From an uncultured Lachnoclostridium sp. (GTDB lineage Bacteria > Bacillota > Clostridia > Lachnospirales > Lachnospiraceae): a stretch of DNA of 64,000 nucleotides. Made by a program: the position numbers and the translations under genes. The stretch spans positions 1 through 64,000 of the forward strand of contig CAJMFH010000007.1 of the NCBI GenBank assembly GCA_905212635.1, in the 5' to 3' direction. Within the stretch, counting starts at the first letter, position 1, and each line of letters opens with the position of its first letter. This document shows positions 15,621 through 25,341 of the stretch, piece after piece. Below the pieces are notes generated by a model. That model did not search any database. It worked only from the letters and a program-made list of their open reading frames with translations, and was not told where the DNA came from.

Positions 15621-17990
15621 GTGAATAAAAAAGTTTTAAAGACATTAGAATATGACAAAATCATAGATATGCTTGTAGAAGAAGCGGATTCTTCGCTCGG
15701 AAAAGACAGCGCGAGGCGGCTTCGTCCGTCATCGGACCGTGGGGAAATTGTGGCGATGCAGGCGGAGACAAGCCACGCATTGACAAGGCTCTTTCATCAT
15801 GGGGCACTTTCGTTTCATGGATTGACAGACATCCGCCCCAGTCTTGTGCCGCTTGCCAAAGGTGGGACACTGGGAGCTGGTGAACTTCTGCGGATTGGGG
15901 CTCTTTTGGAAGCCGCCAAGCGGGCAGTTGAATTTGATAAAAAGGACGAGGAAACCGACTTTTTGTCCGGGCGCTTCAACGGACTTCAGACGTTTCCGGA
16001 GATTCGCCGCGAGATCAGCCGCTGTATCCTATCCGAAGATGAGATCAGTGACGATGCAAGCAGCGAACTGAAACGTATCCGGCGTTCGATGAAAACGACA
16101 AATGACAAAATTCGGGAACAGTTGTCTGTGACCGTCAATTCATCGGGAGATATGCTGCGTGACAACATTGTTACAATGCGAAATGGAAGATATTGTCTGC
16201 CGGTAAAGCAGGAATATAAATCCGCGTTTCAGGGAATGATCCACGATCAAAGTTCTACCGGTTCCACCTTTTTCATTGAGCCGATGGCAATTGTCAAATT
16301 GAATAACGATCTGGCGGAACTTGCCATGAAAGAGCAGGATGAAATTGAGCGCATTCTTGCTTCCATCAGCAGCATCTGCGCACCGGAAACGGAAGGGCTG
16401 GAGCGCGATGTCATTTTGCTGGCAGAACTTGACTTCATCTTTGCGAAGGCAAAATTATCGAAGAAAATGCAGGGAAGCGAGCCGATTTTTGACGACAATT
16501 ATATTGAGATCAAAAAAGGACGGCATCCATTAATCCCGCGCGACCGCGTTGTGCCGATTGATGTCACATTGGGAAAAGATTACCGGCTTTTGATCATCAC
16601 AGGCCCAAATACCGGCGGTAAGACCGTTTCGCTGAAAACCGTCGGCTTATTTACCTTAATGGGACAGGCAGGGCTCCATATTCCGGCATTTGACGGCTCT
16701 CATCTGCGTGTATTTCATGAAGTGTATGCAGACATCGGGGACGAACAGAGCATTGAACAGAGCCTGAGTACGTTCTCCTCACACATGACAAACACCGTTT
16801 CTATCCTGAAACGCGCGGATAAAAATACGCTTGCCCTTTTTGATGAACTTGGTGCGGGAACCGATCCGGTCGAGGGTGCCGCACTTGCCATCAGTATTCT
16901 TGACAATCTTTTACAGCGAAATGTGACCGCAATGGCGACGACACATTACAGCGAACTAAAGATTTACGCCCTTTCGACAGATCAGGTAGAAAATGCTTCC
17001 TGCGAATTTGACGTAGAGTCGTTGCAGCCGACCTACCGTCTTCTCATCGGCGTTCCGGGAAAAAGTAACGCCTTTGCGATTTCCAGCAAACTGGGGATTT
17101 CCGATGAAATTATTGAGAAAGCAAAATCTCTTGTGGACGAAGATTCCAAATCCTTTGAAGACGTTGTGACAGGACTTGAAAGCACGCGGAAAGAATTGGA
17201 TGAAGAACGTGCGAAAGCGGCTGCTTACCGCGAAGAAATTGAGCGGCAGAAGAAGAAGCTGGCAGAGAAAAATGAACGAATTGATAAAGCAAAAGAAAAG
17301 ATTTTGCGCCGTGCAAATGAAGAAGCCAATGAGATATTACAGAAGGCGAAAGACATGGCGGACGATTCCATCCGCAAATACAATAAATGGATGGATGGCA
17401 GCAAAGGAAATGTCAGCGATATGGAACGCCAGCGTTCTGCGATCCGCGAGCAACTCAAGAAAACCGGAGAAAAACTGGCAACGAAACAAAAGGGAAACCG
17501 TCCAAAGACAGCTCCGGGAAAACTTTCCATCGGCGACCTTGTCATGGTGCATTCCATGGGGGTAAAAGGTACGGTGATGTCGCTGCCAAATGCCAAAGGA
17601 AAATGCTTCGTACAAATGGGCATTATGCGTTCCGAAGTCAATGCGGATGATCTGGAACTTCTCGAAGAAGAGACCTTGCAGAACCGGAAAGAACAGCTTC
17701 GTGAACGTTCCGGTGCCGGAAAGATCAAAATGATGAAGTCACTTCAGGTTTCCTCAAGCATCAATCTTATCGGAAAAACGGTTGACGAAGCAATTGCACT
17801 TTTAGATAAATACCTTGACGATGCTTACCTTGCCAAACTGCACCAGATCACCATTATCCACGGAGTTGGAACCGGTGCTCTGCGAAATGCCGTGCAGGCG
17901 CATTTGAAAAAGAGTAAATACATCAAAACCTATCGTATGGGAGAATACGGTGAGGGTGGCTACGGCGTGACCGTGGCAGAGTTCAAATAA
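15621..17990 (+). CDS. mutS2: MutS2 / RqcU family ATPase with Smr domain
   Basis: 789 residues, the usual length. It has an N-terminal helical clamp region, the ABC-type ATPase domain with Walker A GPNTGGKTVSLKT (near 330), the signature region STFSSHMTN and Walker B LALFDELGAGTDP (near 405). A long charged coiled coil follows (about 510-640), then a KOW-like segment and a C-terminal Smr domain with IHGVGTGALRN near 745. MutS2 suppresses recombination and/or splits collided ribosomes in Firmicutes. The GTG start at 15621 is supported by a GGAG site. The following response regulator begins 15 bases after the stop, so the three genes may form one transcript. Confidence 0.96.
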   Translation: MNKKVLKTLEYDKIIDMLVEEADSSLGKDSARRLRPSSDRGEIVAMQAETSHALTRLFHHGALSFHGLTDIRPSLVPLAKGGTLGAGELLRIGALLEAAKRAVEFDKKDEETDFLSGRFNGLQTFPEIRREISRCILSEDEISDDASSELKRIRRSMKTTNDKIREQLSVTVNSSGDMLRDNIVTMRNGRYCLPVKQEYKSAFQGMIHDQSSTGSTFFIEPMAIVKLNNDLAELAMKEQDEIERILASISSICAPETEGLERDVILLAELDFIFAKAKLSKKMQGSEPIFDDNYIEIKKGRHPLIPRDRVVPIDVTLGKDYRLLIITGPNTGGKTVSLKTVGLFTLMGQAGLHIPAFDGSHLRVFHEVYADIGDEQSIEQSLSTFSSHMTNTVSILKRADKNTLALFDELGAGTDPVEGAALAISILDNLLQRNVTAMATTHYSELKIYALSTDQVENASCEFDVESLQPTYRLLIGVPGKSNAFAISSKLGISDEIIEKAKSLVDEDSKSFEDVVTGLESTRKELDEERAKAAAYREEIERQKKKLAEKNERIDKAKEKILRRANEEANEILQKAKDMADDSIRKYNKWMDGSKGNVSDMERQRSAIREQLKKTGEKLATKQKGNRPKTAPGKLSIGDLVMVHSMGVKGTVMSLPNAKGKCFVQMGIMRSEVNADDLELLEEETLQNRKEQLRERSGAGKIKMMKSLQVSSSINLIGKTVDEAIALLDKYLDDAYLAKLHQITIIHGVGTGALRNAVQAHLKKSKYIKTYRMGEYGEGGYGVTVAEFK

Positions 17991-18005
17991 GAAAGGATGA
18001 CTTCC

Positions 18006-18725
18006 ATGGCAGAAAAACAAAAAATACTGATTGTTGACGACGACGCCAACATTGCAGAGTTGATTGAATTATACTTAACCAAAGAATGCTTCCAATGTAT
18101 GCAGGCACACGACGGAGAAGAAGCATTAAAGAAAAATGCTTCCTTTCAGCCGGACCTGATTCTTCTTGATATCATGCTTCCGGGCATTGACGGATACGAT
18201 GTGTGTCGCGAGATTCGCAAAACTTCCACCGTTCCGATCATCATGCTCTCGGCAAAGGGAGAGGTTTTTGACAAAGTGCTGGGATTGGAGCTTGGTGCCG
18301 ATGACTACATCATCAAACCTTTTGATTCCAAAGAACTGGTGGCACGCGTAAAAGCCGTTTTACGGCGTTATCAGACAGGAAGTGCCCCGGCAGCTCCGGC
18401 GGCTGCCACCGAATCCGGAACTGAGACGGTACAATACACCGATCTTACCGTCAGTTTGTCAAACTATTCTGTCGTATATATGGGCCATCCGGTCGAAATG
18501 CCGCCAAAAGAACTGGAACTTTTGTATTTTCTCGCCACACATCCAAATCAGGTATTTACACGAGAACAGCTTCTCGACCGCATCTGGGGTTACGAATACG
18601 TCGTCGATACACGTACCGTCGATGTTCATATCAAACGACTGCGCGAAAAGATCAAAGACCACGACGAATGGCGCCTTGCTACCGTATGGGGCATTGGCTA
18701 CAAATTTGAAACAAAGAAAGGCTGA
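18006..18725 (+). CDS. OmpR-family response regulator
   Basis: About 239 residues: a receiver domain with acidic pocket DDD, phosphoacceptor Asp in LILLDIMLPG (near residue 52), the conserved Thr/Ser region IIMLSAKGE and Lys in DYIIKPFD. A linker rich in Ala and Pro follows (SAPAAPAAAT), then a winged-helix DNA-binding domain (ELELLYFLATHPNQVFTRE ... TVDVHIKRLREKI). The ATG at 18006 (MAEKQKIL) has GAAAGG nine bases upstream; the in-frame ATG at 17997 abuts that site. It is paired with the histidine kinase that starts five bases after its stop. The signal is unknown. Confidence 0.93.
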   Translation: MAEKQKILIVDDDANIAELIELYLTKECFQCMQAHDGEEALKKNASFQPDLILLDIMLPGIDGYDVCREIRKTSTVPIIMLSAKGEVFDKVLGLELGADDYIIKPFDSKELVARVKAVLRRYQTGSAPAAPAAATESGTETVQYTDLTVSLSNYSVVYMGHPVEMPPKELELLYFLATHPNQVFTREQLLDRIWGYEYVVDTRTVDVHIKRLREKIKDHDEWRLATVWGIGYKFETKKG

Positions 18726-18730
18726 TCATT

Positions 18731-19825
18731 ATGAGAAATCGAATTCGCCTGACATTTGGAAAAAAACTGATCCTCCTCTACCTGTGCATTTTTACGTCAT
18801 CCTATTACCTGACGCACACGCTTGTCTTTGCGCTTGTCCGCAATAGTCTGATGGCGGCTGCGATGGAAAATGAGGCACTTACGAGCGGATACATTGCGGA
18901 GCGGCTGCAATATTATTTCAATCTGCTCGACTCCATTTTGTTTATGATGGGTGGAGTTCTGGCAGTATCTTTTTTCCTGATCTACGCCATGAATATCATC
19001 CCGCTACGGCGGCTGTGCAATGCAGCAAAGCATTTTTCCATTCATCAGAAAAATGAACCGGTTACCCTTCACACTTCCGATGAATTTGGTGATCTTGCCG
19101 ATGCATTAAATATAATTGCGGAAGACCTGAATAACTTCGACGACTACCAGCGCGCATTTATTTCCAATATTTCCCACGACTTTCGTTCGCCGCTTACATC
19201 GATTCACGGGTACGCACAGGCAATGCTCGATGGTACGATTCCTTACGAAGCACAAGAAAAGTACCTGAATATCATTTTATCGGAAACTGACCGGCTTACG
19301 AATCTGACCTCCAATCTGCTGGAATTAAATTCATTTAACGGCGACAACGTGCTTCTTGACATCACAACCTTTAATATTTGTGAGACAATCATCCAGACAG
19401 TAAATACGCTGGAAGGAACAGCGGCAAAGAGGGAAATCTCGTTTATTCTGGATTTTAATACGCAGAAAGAACTGCTCGTGGAAGCAGATGAAAGCAAGAT
19501 TCATCAGGTGTTATATAACCTGATCGACAATGCAGTTAAATTCAGCCACAACAATTCTGAGATTAAAATCAGTTTACGGAAAAAGGGAACAAAAGTATTT
19601 GTTTCCGTCAAAGACTCCGGCATTGGAATTCCGAAAGAATCTGTGAACAAAGTATTTGACCGCTTTTATAAAACTGATATTTCCCGTGGAAAAGACAAGC
19701 GCGGAACCGGACTTGGGCTTTCCATCTCCAAAGAGATCATACAAGCACACAATCAGACGATCAACGTCGTAAGTACCGTCGGTGTCGGAACCGAATTTGT
19801 CTTTACGTTAAAATATCATTCGTAA
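18731..19825 (+). CDS. Membrane sensor histidine kinase
   Basis: 364 residues. Two transmembrane helices (about 13-35 and 70-95) enclose only a short external loop, so it may sense the membrane or a partner protein. A HAMP-like linker follows, then a HisKA domain with the phosphoacceptor His in NISHDFRSPLTSIHGYAQ (near 145) and a HATPase_c domain with N-box LIDNAVKFS, G1 DSGIGIP and G2 GTGLGLSI. All catalytic boxes are intact. It is cotranscribed with the preceding OmpR-type regulator. Confidence 0.93.
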   Translation: MRNRIRLTFGKKLILLYLCIFTSSYYLTHTLVFALVRNSLMAAAMENEALTSGYIAERLQYYFNLLDSILFMMGGVLAVSFFLIYAMNIIPLRRLCNAAKHFSIHQKNEPVTLHTSDEFGDLADALNIIAEDLNNFDDYQRAFISNISHDFRSPLTSIHGYAQAMLDGTIPYEAQEKYLNIILSETDRLTNLTSNLLELNSFNGDNVLLDITTFNICETIIQTVNTLEGTAAKREISFILDFNTQKELLVEADESKIHQVLYNLIDNAVKFSHNNSEIKISLRKKGTKVFVSVKDSGIGIPKESVNKVFDRFYKTDISRGKDKRGTGLGLSISKEIIQAHNQTINVVSTVGVGTEFVFTLKYHS

Positions 19826-19850
19826 CGATTCAGAATCTAACAATAGTTAC
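19822..19850. repeat. Diverged copy of the GTAACTATTCAGGAY repeat family
   Basis: GTAACGATTCAGAATCTAA (19822-19840) followed by CAATAGTTAC overlaps the stop of the histidine kinase gene. It shares 18 of 19 bases with 50838-50856, and the ends GTAAC/GTTAC are inverted. I read it as a diverged short member of the dispersed family described elsewhere in this window. Confidence 0.5.
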
Positions 19851-19863
19851 TATCATTCCAAAA

Positions 19864-19904
19864 AATAAGAGGCCTCCTCATAATGAGGAAACCTCTTATT
19901 TTTT
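19864..19904. terminator. Bidirectional intrinsic terminator
   Basis: Arms AATAAGAGGCCTCCTCA (19864-19880) and TGAGGAAACCTCTTATT (19884-19900) pair around TAA, with an A-run to the left and a T-run to the right. It lies between the convergent histidine kinase and MCP genes and can end both transcripts. Confidence 0.88.
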
Positions 19905-19920
19905 ATATAAATCAGTTCTC

Positions 19921-21633
19921 TTAAACCTCAAATTTATTCATGTGGTCTTCAATCTTCTGTGCAGCATCATGAAGCTGTTTTGCATTGCTTGAGATGTCCT
20001 CTACAATGTCATTGACTTCTGTAACAGATGCGGAAGTTTCTTCGGTACCGGCCGCATTTTCTTCTGCAATTGCGGTCAGATTGTGTACCACATCCACAAC
20101 TTCTGTCTTTGCCTGATCCATTTTCTCAGTCTTCTGATAAATCGTATTGATGCTCTCCATCGAGGCTTCAATCTCATCCTGTACCTTCTGGAACATTTCT
20201 CCGGTAACATTCATCTTGACATTCTGCGTATCCATGATCTCTTTGACGCGATCCACAATCTCAACTGCCTGATCGGAATCCTGCATGAGCATATTGGCAA
20301 TCTGCTGAACCTGCATCGCAGATTCATTGGACTGTTCTGCCAATTTCTGGATCTGGCTTGCTACTACGGCAAAACCACGTCCCTGCTCGCCGGCACGCGC
20401 TGCCTCAATCGAAGCATTGAGAGAAAGAAGATTCGTCTCTTCTGCAATCGATGTAATCAATGCAATCGCGTCTTTAATCTTCTGTGCCGATTCGTTGGTT
20501 GTATTTGTCTGATTGTAAATCTCAACGATAGACTGTTTTGCCTCTTCGTTGATCTCTTCTAACTCTTTCAGTGTCTGCTCTGCTTCTTCACCGGAGGTCT
20601 TCATCACTTCAACATTTTCGCGGAGTTTTGCTACTTCATTGTTCGTCTCATCGACCATATGTCCAATAACGATAACACTTTCCGTCGCTGTCTGTGTATC
20701 ATTTGCCTGGGAAGATGCTCCCTCTGCCATGTCATGCACCGCATAACTGATCTGTCCGATTGTTTCCGCGGTCACCGCCGCATTTCCGCTTAATTGATTC
20801 GATGAAGCAAATAAATGCTGACTTTCCGTCTTCAATTCGGTTACGACATCGGAAAGTTTGCCCTGCACCTCGATGACAGATCGCGCCATCATTCCCACTT
20901 CTCCGCCGATCTTAGCCAATTTATCCAATTCGCCGGTATGTTTCAAATCCAAATTTCCCAGACGCTCCACCTGATAAGTAATCTTCTTCAGCGGATTAAA
21001 CAGACGATGGAAACATAGGAACGCAATGATCATACAAAGAATCTCACAACTAATGGAAACTCCAACCATCGTATTGATTGCTTGGGTAACTCCGGAAAGT
21101 GCTTCACTCTTATCTGCTGATACAACCACTATAAAACGCCCATCTTCATCTACATAATATCCGGCATATTTTGTATCTCCATGGAAATCATACGTCCCTA
21201 CATCGGACTTCGGGATCTGATCTTTTTCAATCTTTGACACCAGTTCTTTTATCACTGCATTTTCTACCGGTTTTCCGATCTTATCTGCTTTCGGATGATA
21301 CAGCATCGTACCGTTTCCGGCAACTACATACGCATAACTGCTTTCCATGTCCTTCACTTTTACTTTCGAAAACAATCCACGCAGTTTGCTTTCCGAAAGC
21401 GCAACACGGATTCCATGTGCATTTACTTCGACATCAAGACTTCTTCCATTTGTCACCGCGATATCATACATATACGAATGAATCGTTTCTGTCATATTGC
21501 GCTGGATCTGTGGTCTCGTCAGTGCAAGTGTCGCCCCAATCACTGCAAAAATCAATATTGCTGTCAACAGCATCCCCTTATATTTAAGAGAAATGCCCTG
21601 ATGCTGTTTTTTTTCCTTCTTCGTCTTCTTCAT
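19921..21633 (-). CDS. Methyl-accepting chemotaxis protein
   Basis: 570 residues. A transmembrane helix near 15-35, a periplasmic-side Cache-type sensor (about 40-185, including DGRFIVVVSADKSEA) and a second transmembrane helix (about 188-210) are followed by a HAMP region. The long coiled-coil signalling domain carries the conserved hairpin tip EETNLLSLNASIEAARAGE near 395, which binds CheA/CheW. No CheA or CheW gene is in the window; CheX lies two genes upstream. The start follows GGAGG. The ligand cannot be told. Confidence 0.94.
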   Translation of the reverse strand: MKKTKKEKKQHQGISLKYKGMLLTAILIFAVIGATLALTRPQIQRNMTETIHSYMYDIAVTNGRSLDVEVNAHGIRVALSESKLRGLFSKVKVKDMESSYAYVVAGNGTMLYHPKADKIGKPVENAVIKELVSKIEKDQIPKSDVGTYDFHGDTKYAGYYVDEDGRFIVVVSADKSEALSGVTQAINTMVGVSISCEILCMIIAFLCFHRLFNPLKKITYQVERLGNLDLKHTGELDKLAKIGGEVGMMARSVIEVQGKLSDVVTELKTESQHLFASSNQLSGNAAVTAETIGQISYAVHDMAEGASSQANDTQTATESVIVIGHMVDETNNEVAKLRENVEVMKTSGEEAEQTLKELEEINEEAKQSIVEIYNQTNTTNESAQKIKDAIALITSIAEETNLLSLNASIEAARAGEQGRGFAVVASQIQKLAEQSNESAMQVQQIANMLMQDSDQAVEIVDRVKEIMDTQNVKMNVTGEMFQKVQDEIEASMESINTIYQKTEKMDQAKTEVVDVVHNLTAIAEENAAGTEETSASVTEVNDIVEDISSNAKQLHDAAQKIEDHMNKFEV

Positions 21634-21665
21634 TGCTCTTCCTCCATTTCATGTTCTTTTTGATT

Positions 21666-22163
21666 TCAGTTATCCCAGGATAACCGATGAAGGTTCCCCT
21701 GTTTATTCAGATTCTCAAATCCATGCTGGCGCAATGCTTCGTATAAAACAATCGCTACAGAATTGCCAAGATTCAAGGATCGAATCTCGCCAAACATCGG
21801 AATTCGAATCGTGTTTTCCTGATTCTCTACCAAAAGTTCTTCCGGGATTCCCGCACTCTCTTTTCCAAACATGATATAACAGTCGTCCTCAAAAGATACC
21901 TCCGAATAGACATGGCGTGCTTTCGTCGTCGCCATATAAATCTTAATACCGGGGTTTTTCTCCATAAAATCCCGGTAACTGTCATAAATCCTATAATCTA
22001 ATTTGTCCCAATAATCCAACCCGGCACGCCTTACCTGCTTTTCATTGATCTGAAACCCCATCGGTTCGATCAAATGAAGTCTAGCACCTGCTGCGACACA
22101 AGTACGCCCGATATTTCCTGTATTGGCAGGGATTTCCGGTTCCAACAATACAATATTTAACAT
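21666..22163 (-). CDS. trmL: tRNA (cytidine/uridine(34)-2'-O)-methyltransferase TrmL
   Basis: 165 residues, the length of the single-domain SPOUT enzyme TrmL. It begins LNIVLLEPEIPANTGNIGRTC, has HLIEPMGF, and ends with the trefoil-knot SAM site: IMFGKESAGIPEE, IRIPMFGEIRSLNLGNSVAI and VLYEALRQ. TrmL methylates the 2'-OH of the wobble nucleotide of tRNA-Leu species. The gene is nine bases downstream of cheX and precedes the MCP gene; the linkage to chemotaxis looks incidental. Confidence 0.94.
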   Translation of the reverse strand: MLNIVLLEPEIPANTGNIGRTCVAAGARLHLIEPMGFQINEKQVRRAGLDYWDKLDYRIYDSYRDFMEKNPGIKIYMATTKARHVYSEVSFEDDCYIMFGKESAGIPEELLVENQENTIRIPMFGEIRSLNLGNSVAIVLYEALRQHGFENLNKQGNLHRLSWDN

Positions 22164-22172
22164 ACTGCCTCC

Positions 22173-22640
22173 CTAATCCTGTTTTAATGCCAGATACAAT
22201 TCAACCGTTGTCGTGTCGAATGTAAGTGGTACACAAAGATTTTTTGTATATGTATTTGTAAAACTGACTTCACCATGTGATAAAGTCGGCGGGGTAATAT
22301 CGATTCCAACTCCGTTGGAGGAAAACACGGTAGACGCATTTCCCATGATCATATTACCAAGTTCGCTCAATGCACTGGCAGCAAAATCATCAATCTCTTT
22401 TACTTCCATCATACACATCTTCGAAGCAATACTGCAAGCATCTTCCTCGGACATTGCCAGCAGCACCTGGCCTTTCATCTCACCCGTCACTCCAATTATG
22501 ATAACCCAGGTTCCTTTTCCAAAATTCGCTTCTTTTAATCCAGGTTTCTGTATCTGCACCTGTACAAAACACATATCCTGAAACACTTTCTTTGCAGCCA
22601 TTAAAAAAGGATTAATATGCTCTGCATTTAATGTAGCCAT
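22173..22640 (-). CDS. cheX: CheX-family chemotaxis phosphatase
   Basis: 155 residues. It carries the CheC/CheX/FliY phosphatase signature: acidic/aromatic lead, then ALSELGNMIMGNAST with the catalytic Glu and Asn of the E-x2-N motif, and hydrophobic beta strands around it (GQVLLAMSEEDACSIASKM). CheX dephosphorylates CheY-P. It is followed closely by trmL and an MCP, consistent with a small chemotaxis island without the main che operon. A strong AGGAG site precedes the ATG. Confidence 0.85.
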   Translation of the reverse strand: MATLNAEHINPFLMAAKKVFQDMCFVQVQIQKPGLKEANFGKGTWVIIIGVTGEMKGQVLLAMSEEDACSIASKMCMMEVKEIDDFAASALSELGNMIMGNASTVFSSNGVGIDITPPTLSHGEVSFTNTYTKNLCVPLTFDTTTVELYLALKQD

Positions 22641-22695
22641 ATCTTTTTTTCTCCTTTCTCATCGACATCGTATGCATAGTATTATAACATAATTA

Positions 22696-23850
22696 TCATA
22701 AAGTGTCTATAAATTCCTTGATCTTTTCCAACGCCTTTTTCAGGTCTTCGATAGAGTATGCGTAGGAGATTCGGAGGAAGCCCTCTCCACATTTTCCAAA
22801 GGCATCTCCCGGCACGACAGCCACTCGTTTTTCGTGCAGAAGCCGTGTCGCAAATTCTTCACTTGTCATTCCAAATTTGCTAATATTTGGAAAAACGTAA
22901 AATGCACCGTAAGGCTCAAAACATGGAAGTCCCATGTCACGCAGTGCTTTCACAAGAAACCGCCGTCTCTGGTTATAAGCCTCGCGCATCCGTTCAACAT
23001 CCGGCATACCATTTTTCAATGCCTCAATCGCCGCATACTGGCTTGTCGTCGGCGAACTCATGATGATATACTGATGGATCTTTACCATCTGCTTGATGAT
23101 CTCTTTCGGACCTGCCGCATAACCAAGACGCCATCCCGTCATGGCAAAGGATTTCGAAAATCCATTGATGACAACGGCCCTCTCTGCCATCCCCGGAATG
23201 CTGGCGATGGAAACGTGTTTTCCTTTATAACTCAATTCCGAATAAATCTCATCGGACATAACAAAAATATCATGTTCTTTACAAATATCGGAAATGACCT
23301 GCAATTCCTCCGCGGTCATGATCGCTCCGGTCGGATTGTTTGGAAACGGCATTACAAGAATCTTTGTCTTGTCTGTAATTGCCTCTTTCAATTTCTTCCC
23401 GGTTAATTTAAACTCGTCCTTTTCCTCCAGAGAAATGCGTACCGGTGTGCCTCCTGCCATGCGTACACAAGGAAGATAGGATACAAAACATGGTTCCGGC
23501 AAAATAACCTCATCGCCCGGATCAAGCATCGCACGCATACAGATATCAATTGCCTCGCTTCCTCCGACCGTAACCAGAATCTCGTCCGGTCCATATGGCA
23601 GTTCAAAGCGGTCATGCAGATACCGGCTGATCTCCTGTCTCAGCGGCAGAAGTCCGGCATTGGACGTGTAATAGGTTCTTCCTTTTTCCAGTGAATAAAT
23701 CCCCTCTTCGCGGATGTGCCACGGAGTATCAAAATCGGGTTCTCCTACACCCAGGGATATAACATTGTCCATCGTATTTGCCACATCAAAAAAGCGGCGG
23801 ATTCCCGATGGTTCTAACTCCATTACAGTTTTTGACAATGGGTTTCTCAT
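22696..23850 (-). CDS. PLP-dependent class I/II aminotransferase
   Basis: 384 residues with fold-type I aminotransferase landmarks: GVGEPDFDTP near 35, YTSNAGLLPLR, VTVGGSEAID near 95, the MPFPNNPTGA asparagine region near 170, SDEIYSEL, and the PLP-binding lysine in NGFSKSFAMTGWRLGY near 230. It resembles AspC/PatA-like enzymes; the substrate is uncertain. Its ATG overlaps the stop of the Lrp-family gene by four bases (ATGA), so the regulator and enzyme are translationally coupled, which suggests amino-acid-responsive control. Confidence 0.92.
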   Translation of the reverse strand: MRNPLSKTVMELEPSGIRRFFDVANTMDNVISLGVGEPDFDTPWHIREEGIYSLEKGRTYYTSNAGLLPLRQEISRYLHDRFELPYGPDEILVTVGGSEAIDICMRAMLDPGDEVILPEPCFVSYLPCVRMAGGTPVRISLEEKDEFKLTGKKLKEAITDKTKILVMPFPNNPTGAIMTAEELQVISDICKEHDIFVMSDEIYSELSYKGKHVSIASIPGMAERAVVINGFSKSFAMTGWRLGYAAGPKEIIKQMVKIHQYIIMSSPTTSQYAAIEALKNGMPDVERMREAYNQRRRFLVKALRDMGLPCFEPYGAFYVFPNISKFGMTSEEFATRLLHEKRVAVVPGDAFGKCGEGFLRISYAYSIEDLKKALEKIKEFIDTL

Positions 23851-24335
23851 GGTGTGATCAGCATCCTCTCTTGTTCATTTTTCTCTTTCACCATCAAAAG
23901 ACCATGTTCTTTATATTTTTTCAATACAAAAAAGGTTGAGGTGTTGACTACTTCTTCAATCGGCGAAAGTTTGGTAGTGACAAATCTTGCCACTTCTTTC
24001 ATACTCTTTCCTTCGAGAATTACGGTAAGATCAAAACTTCCGCTCATCAGATACACACTTTCGACCTCGTCAAACTGGTAAATGCGCTCGGCAACTTTAT
24101 CAAATCCGGTTTCGCGGTGAAGTGCCACATTGACTTCGATCAAAGCAGTTACCATCTCATTATCGGTGCGATCCCAATTGATCAGCGCCGGATACCCACA
24201 GATGATGCCCTCTTCCTCCATCCTCGCAATGGTTTTCTGAATCTCCTCTTCGGATGCCTCAAGCATCGCCGCCATATCTTCCGTCGAAATTTTTGCATTT
24301 TTCGACATAATTCGCAATAATTCTTCCTGTAGCAT
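23847..24335 (-). CDS. Lrp/AsnC-family transcriptional regulator
   Basis: About 162 residues: an N-terminal winged helix (ELLRIMSKNAKISTEDMAAM, ARMEEEGIICGYPALINWDR) and a C-terminal RAM/AsnC ligand domain (YLMSGSFDLTVILEGKSM). The ATG at 24335 follows GAGGAGG at good spacing; an upstream ATG at 24350 lies in front of that site. It overlaps the aminotransferase by four bases and likely controls it. A second Lrp protein lies near 50.4 kb. Confidence 0.92.
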   Translation of the reverse strand: MLQEELLRIMSKNAKISTEDMAAMLEASEEEIQKTIARMEEEGIICGYPALINWDRTDNEMVTALIEVNVALHRETGFDKVAERIYQFDEVESVYLMSGSFDLTVILEGKSMKEVARFVTTKLSPIEEVVNTSTFFVLKKYKEHGLLMVKEKNEQERMLITP

Positions 24336-24366
24336 AATGCGCCTCCTCATTTTCCAATATTTGTAA

Positions 24367-25341
24367 TTATGGTGGTGTTAAAAATCGTGTTTCTTCGCCC
24401 CGGCATATGGTTCGATCGTTTCCGTCCGTCACTCGTCCGATGATGGCAGCAGGAATCCCCTCTGCCCGCAGCCGGCGCACCAGTTCTTCTCCGTGTTCCG
24501 TACCAATCAGCAGACTTCCGAGAGAATCCGTCTCATAAAGATTTATGCCATACTGCTCACAGATCTCAATGCTCTCCTGCCGGACGGGAATTGCCTCAAA
24601 ATCCACTTCCAGTCCGGTATGCGACAACTCCGCCAGTTCCCACAAAGCACCAAACACGCCGTTTTTCGCGACATTATGAAATGCCCGAATTCCCATGTCT
24701 CCTGCCAGTTTTGTCTCTTTTTCTACTGAACACAGAGGTTCACCACCTGTCTTCTCCCATAAATATTCGATTGCTTCATCTACATAAACCGCCGGAAAAT
24801 ATTTTACCAGTGATTCTTTTTCCTTATATGCCAGTTCTGCCGCGCCGGCAGCTCCTGCCCATTTTGTCATAATAATCTGCTGCCCCGTTCGGAATTTACT
24901 GCTTCCGGTTTCCTTTCTGCTTTGTTTGCCAAATCCTGACAATGTCAGAAGAGGGGCCTTTACCAGTTCGCTGATTTCCGTATGTACTCTTCCGGTATCA
25001 ACTTCATAGGCAGCCCCATACTGCCCGAGCTGCCCCATAATATTTTTAATCTGTTGTTCCGACGCGGATTCCGGAAGAAGAAGCTGTACCTGCATTCCCT
25101 CTGCTCTGGTTCCTGCCGCCAAAAGCGCATTGTACATCCGGTAAAATGCCTTTTTTCCAAGAATTTCAACAGGACTTGTCTCGGTGTACATCGTACTGCT
25201 CACAATCGTCTCCGGAAGCAGCCGGTACGTCAATGTATCACTGCCGGCAGACGGTCGTTCCACAAGCCGTCTGCTCCGGTACAATATCTTTTTCTCCACG
25301 GAACGATTCCATTGATTTTGTGAAATTTTTCCTTTTTTCAT
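24367..25341 (-). CDS. AIR-synthase-related (HypE/ThiL-like) protein
   Basis: About 324 residues. The C-terminal half has the look of the AIR-synthase C-terminal domain: AFHNVAKNGVFGALWELAE (glycine-rich strand-helix), then FEAIPVRQESIEICEQYGI and a closing ETDSLGSLLIGTEHGEEL. The middle (GQQIIMTKWAGAAGAAELA) matches the linker seen in HypE-type proteins. The usual N-terminal ATP-binding half is short and diverged, starting with basic residues. The ATG at 25341 overlaps the vanW stop (TGATG) and has GGGGG six bases upstream. No hydrogenase accessory genes are adjacent. The reaction is unknown. Confidence 0.65.
   Translation of the reverse strand: MKKGKISQNQWNRSVEKKILYRSRRLVERPSAGSDTLTYRLLPETIVSSTMYTETSPVEILGKKAFYRMYNALLAAGTRAEGMQVQLLLPESASEQQIKNIMGQLGQYGAAYEVDTGRVHTEISELVKAPLLTLSGFGKQSRKETGSSKFRTGQQIIMTKWAGAAGAAELAYKEKESLVKYFPAVYVDEAIEYLWEKTGGEPLCSVEKETKLAGDMGIRAFHNVAKNGVFGALWELAELSHTGLEVDFEAIPVRQESIEICEQYGINLYETDSLGSLLIGTEHGEELVRRLRAEGIPAAIIGRVTDGNDRTICRGEETRFLTPP

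Noticed and set aside
15205..15645. Minus-strand open frames of 60-146 codons across the repeats at 15.2-15.6 kb
   Set aside because: They translate the duplicated 63-bp repeat, lack ribosome binding sites and cover the divergent promoter region of kinase and mutS2, so they are not supported as genes.
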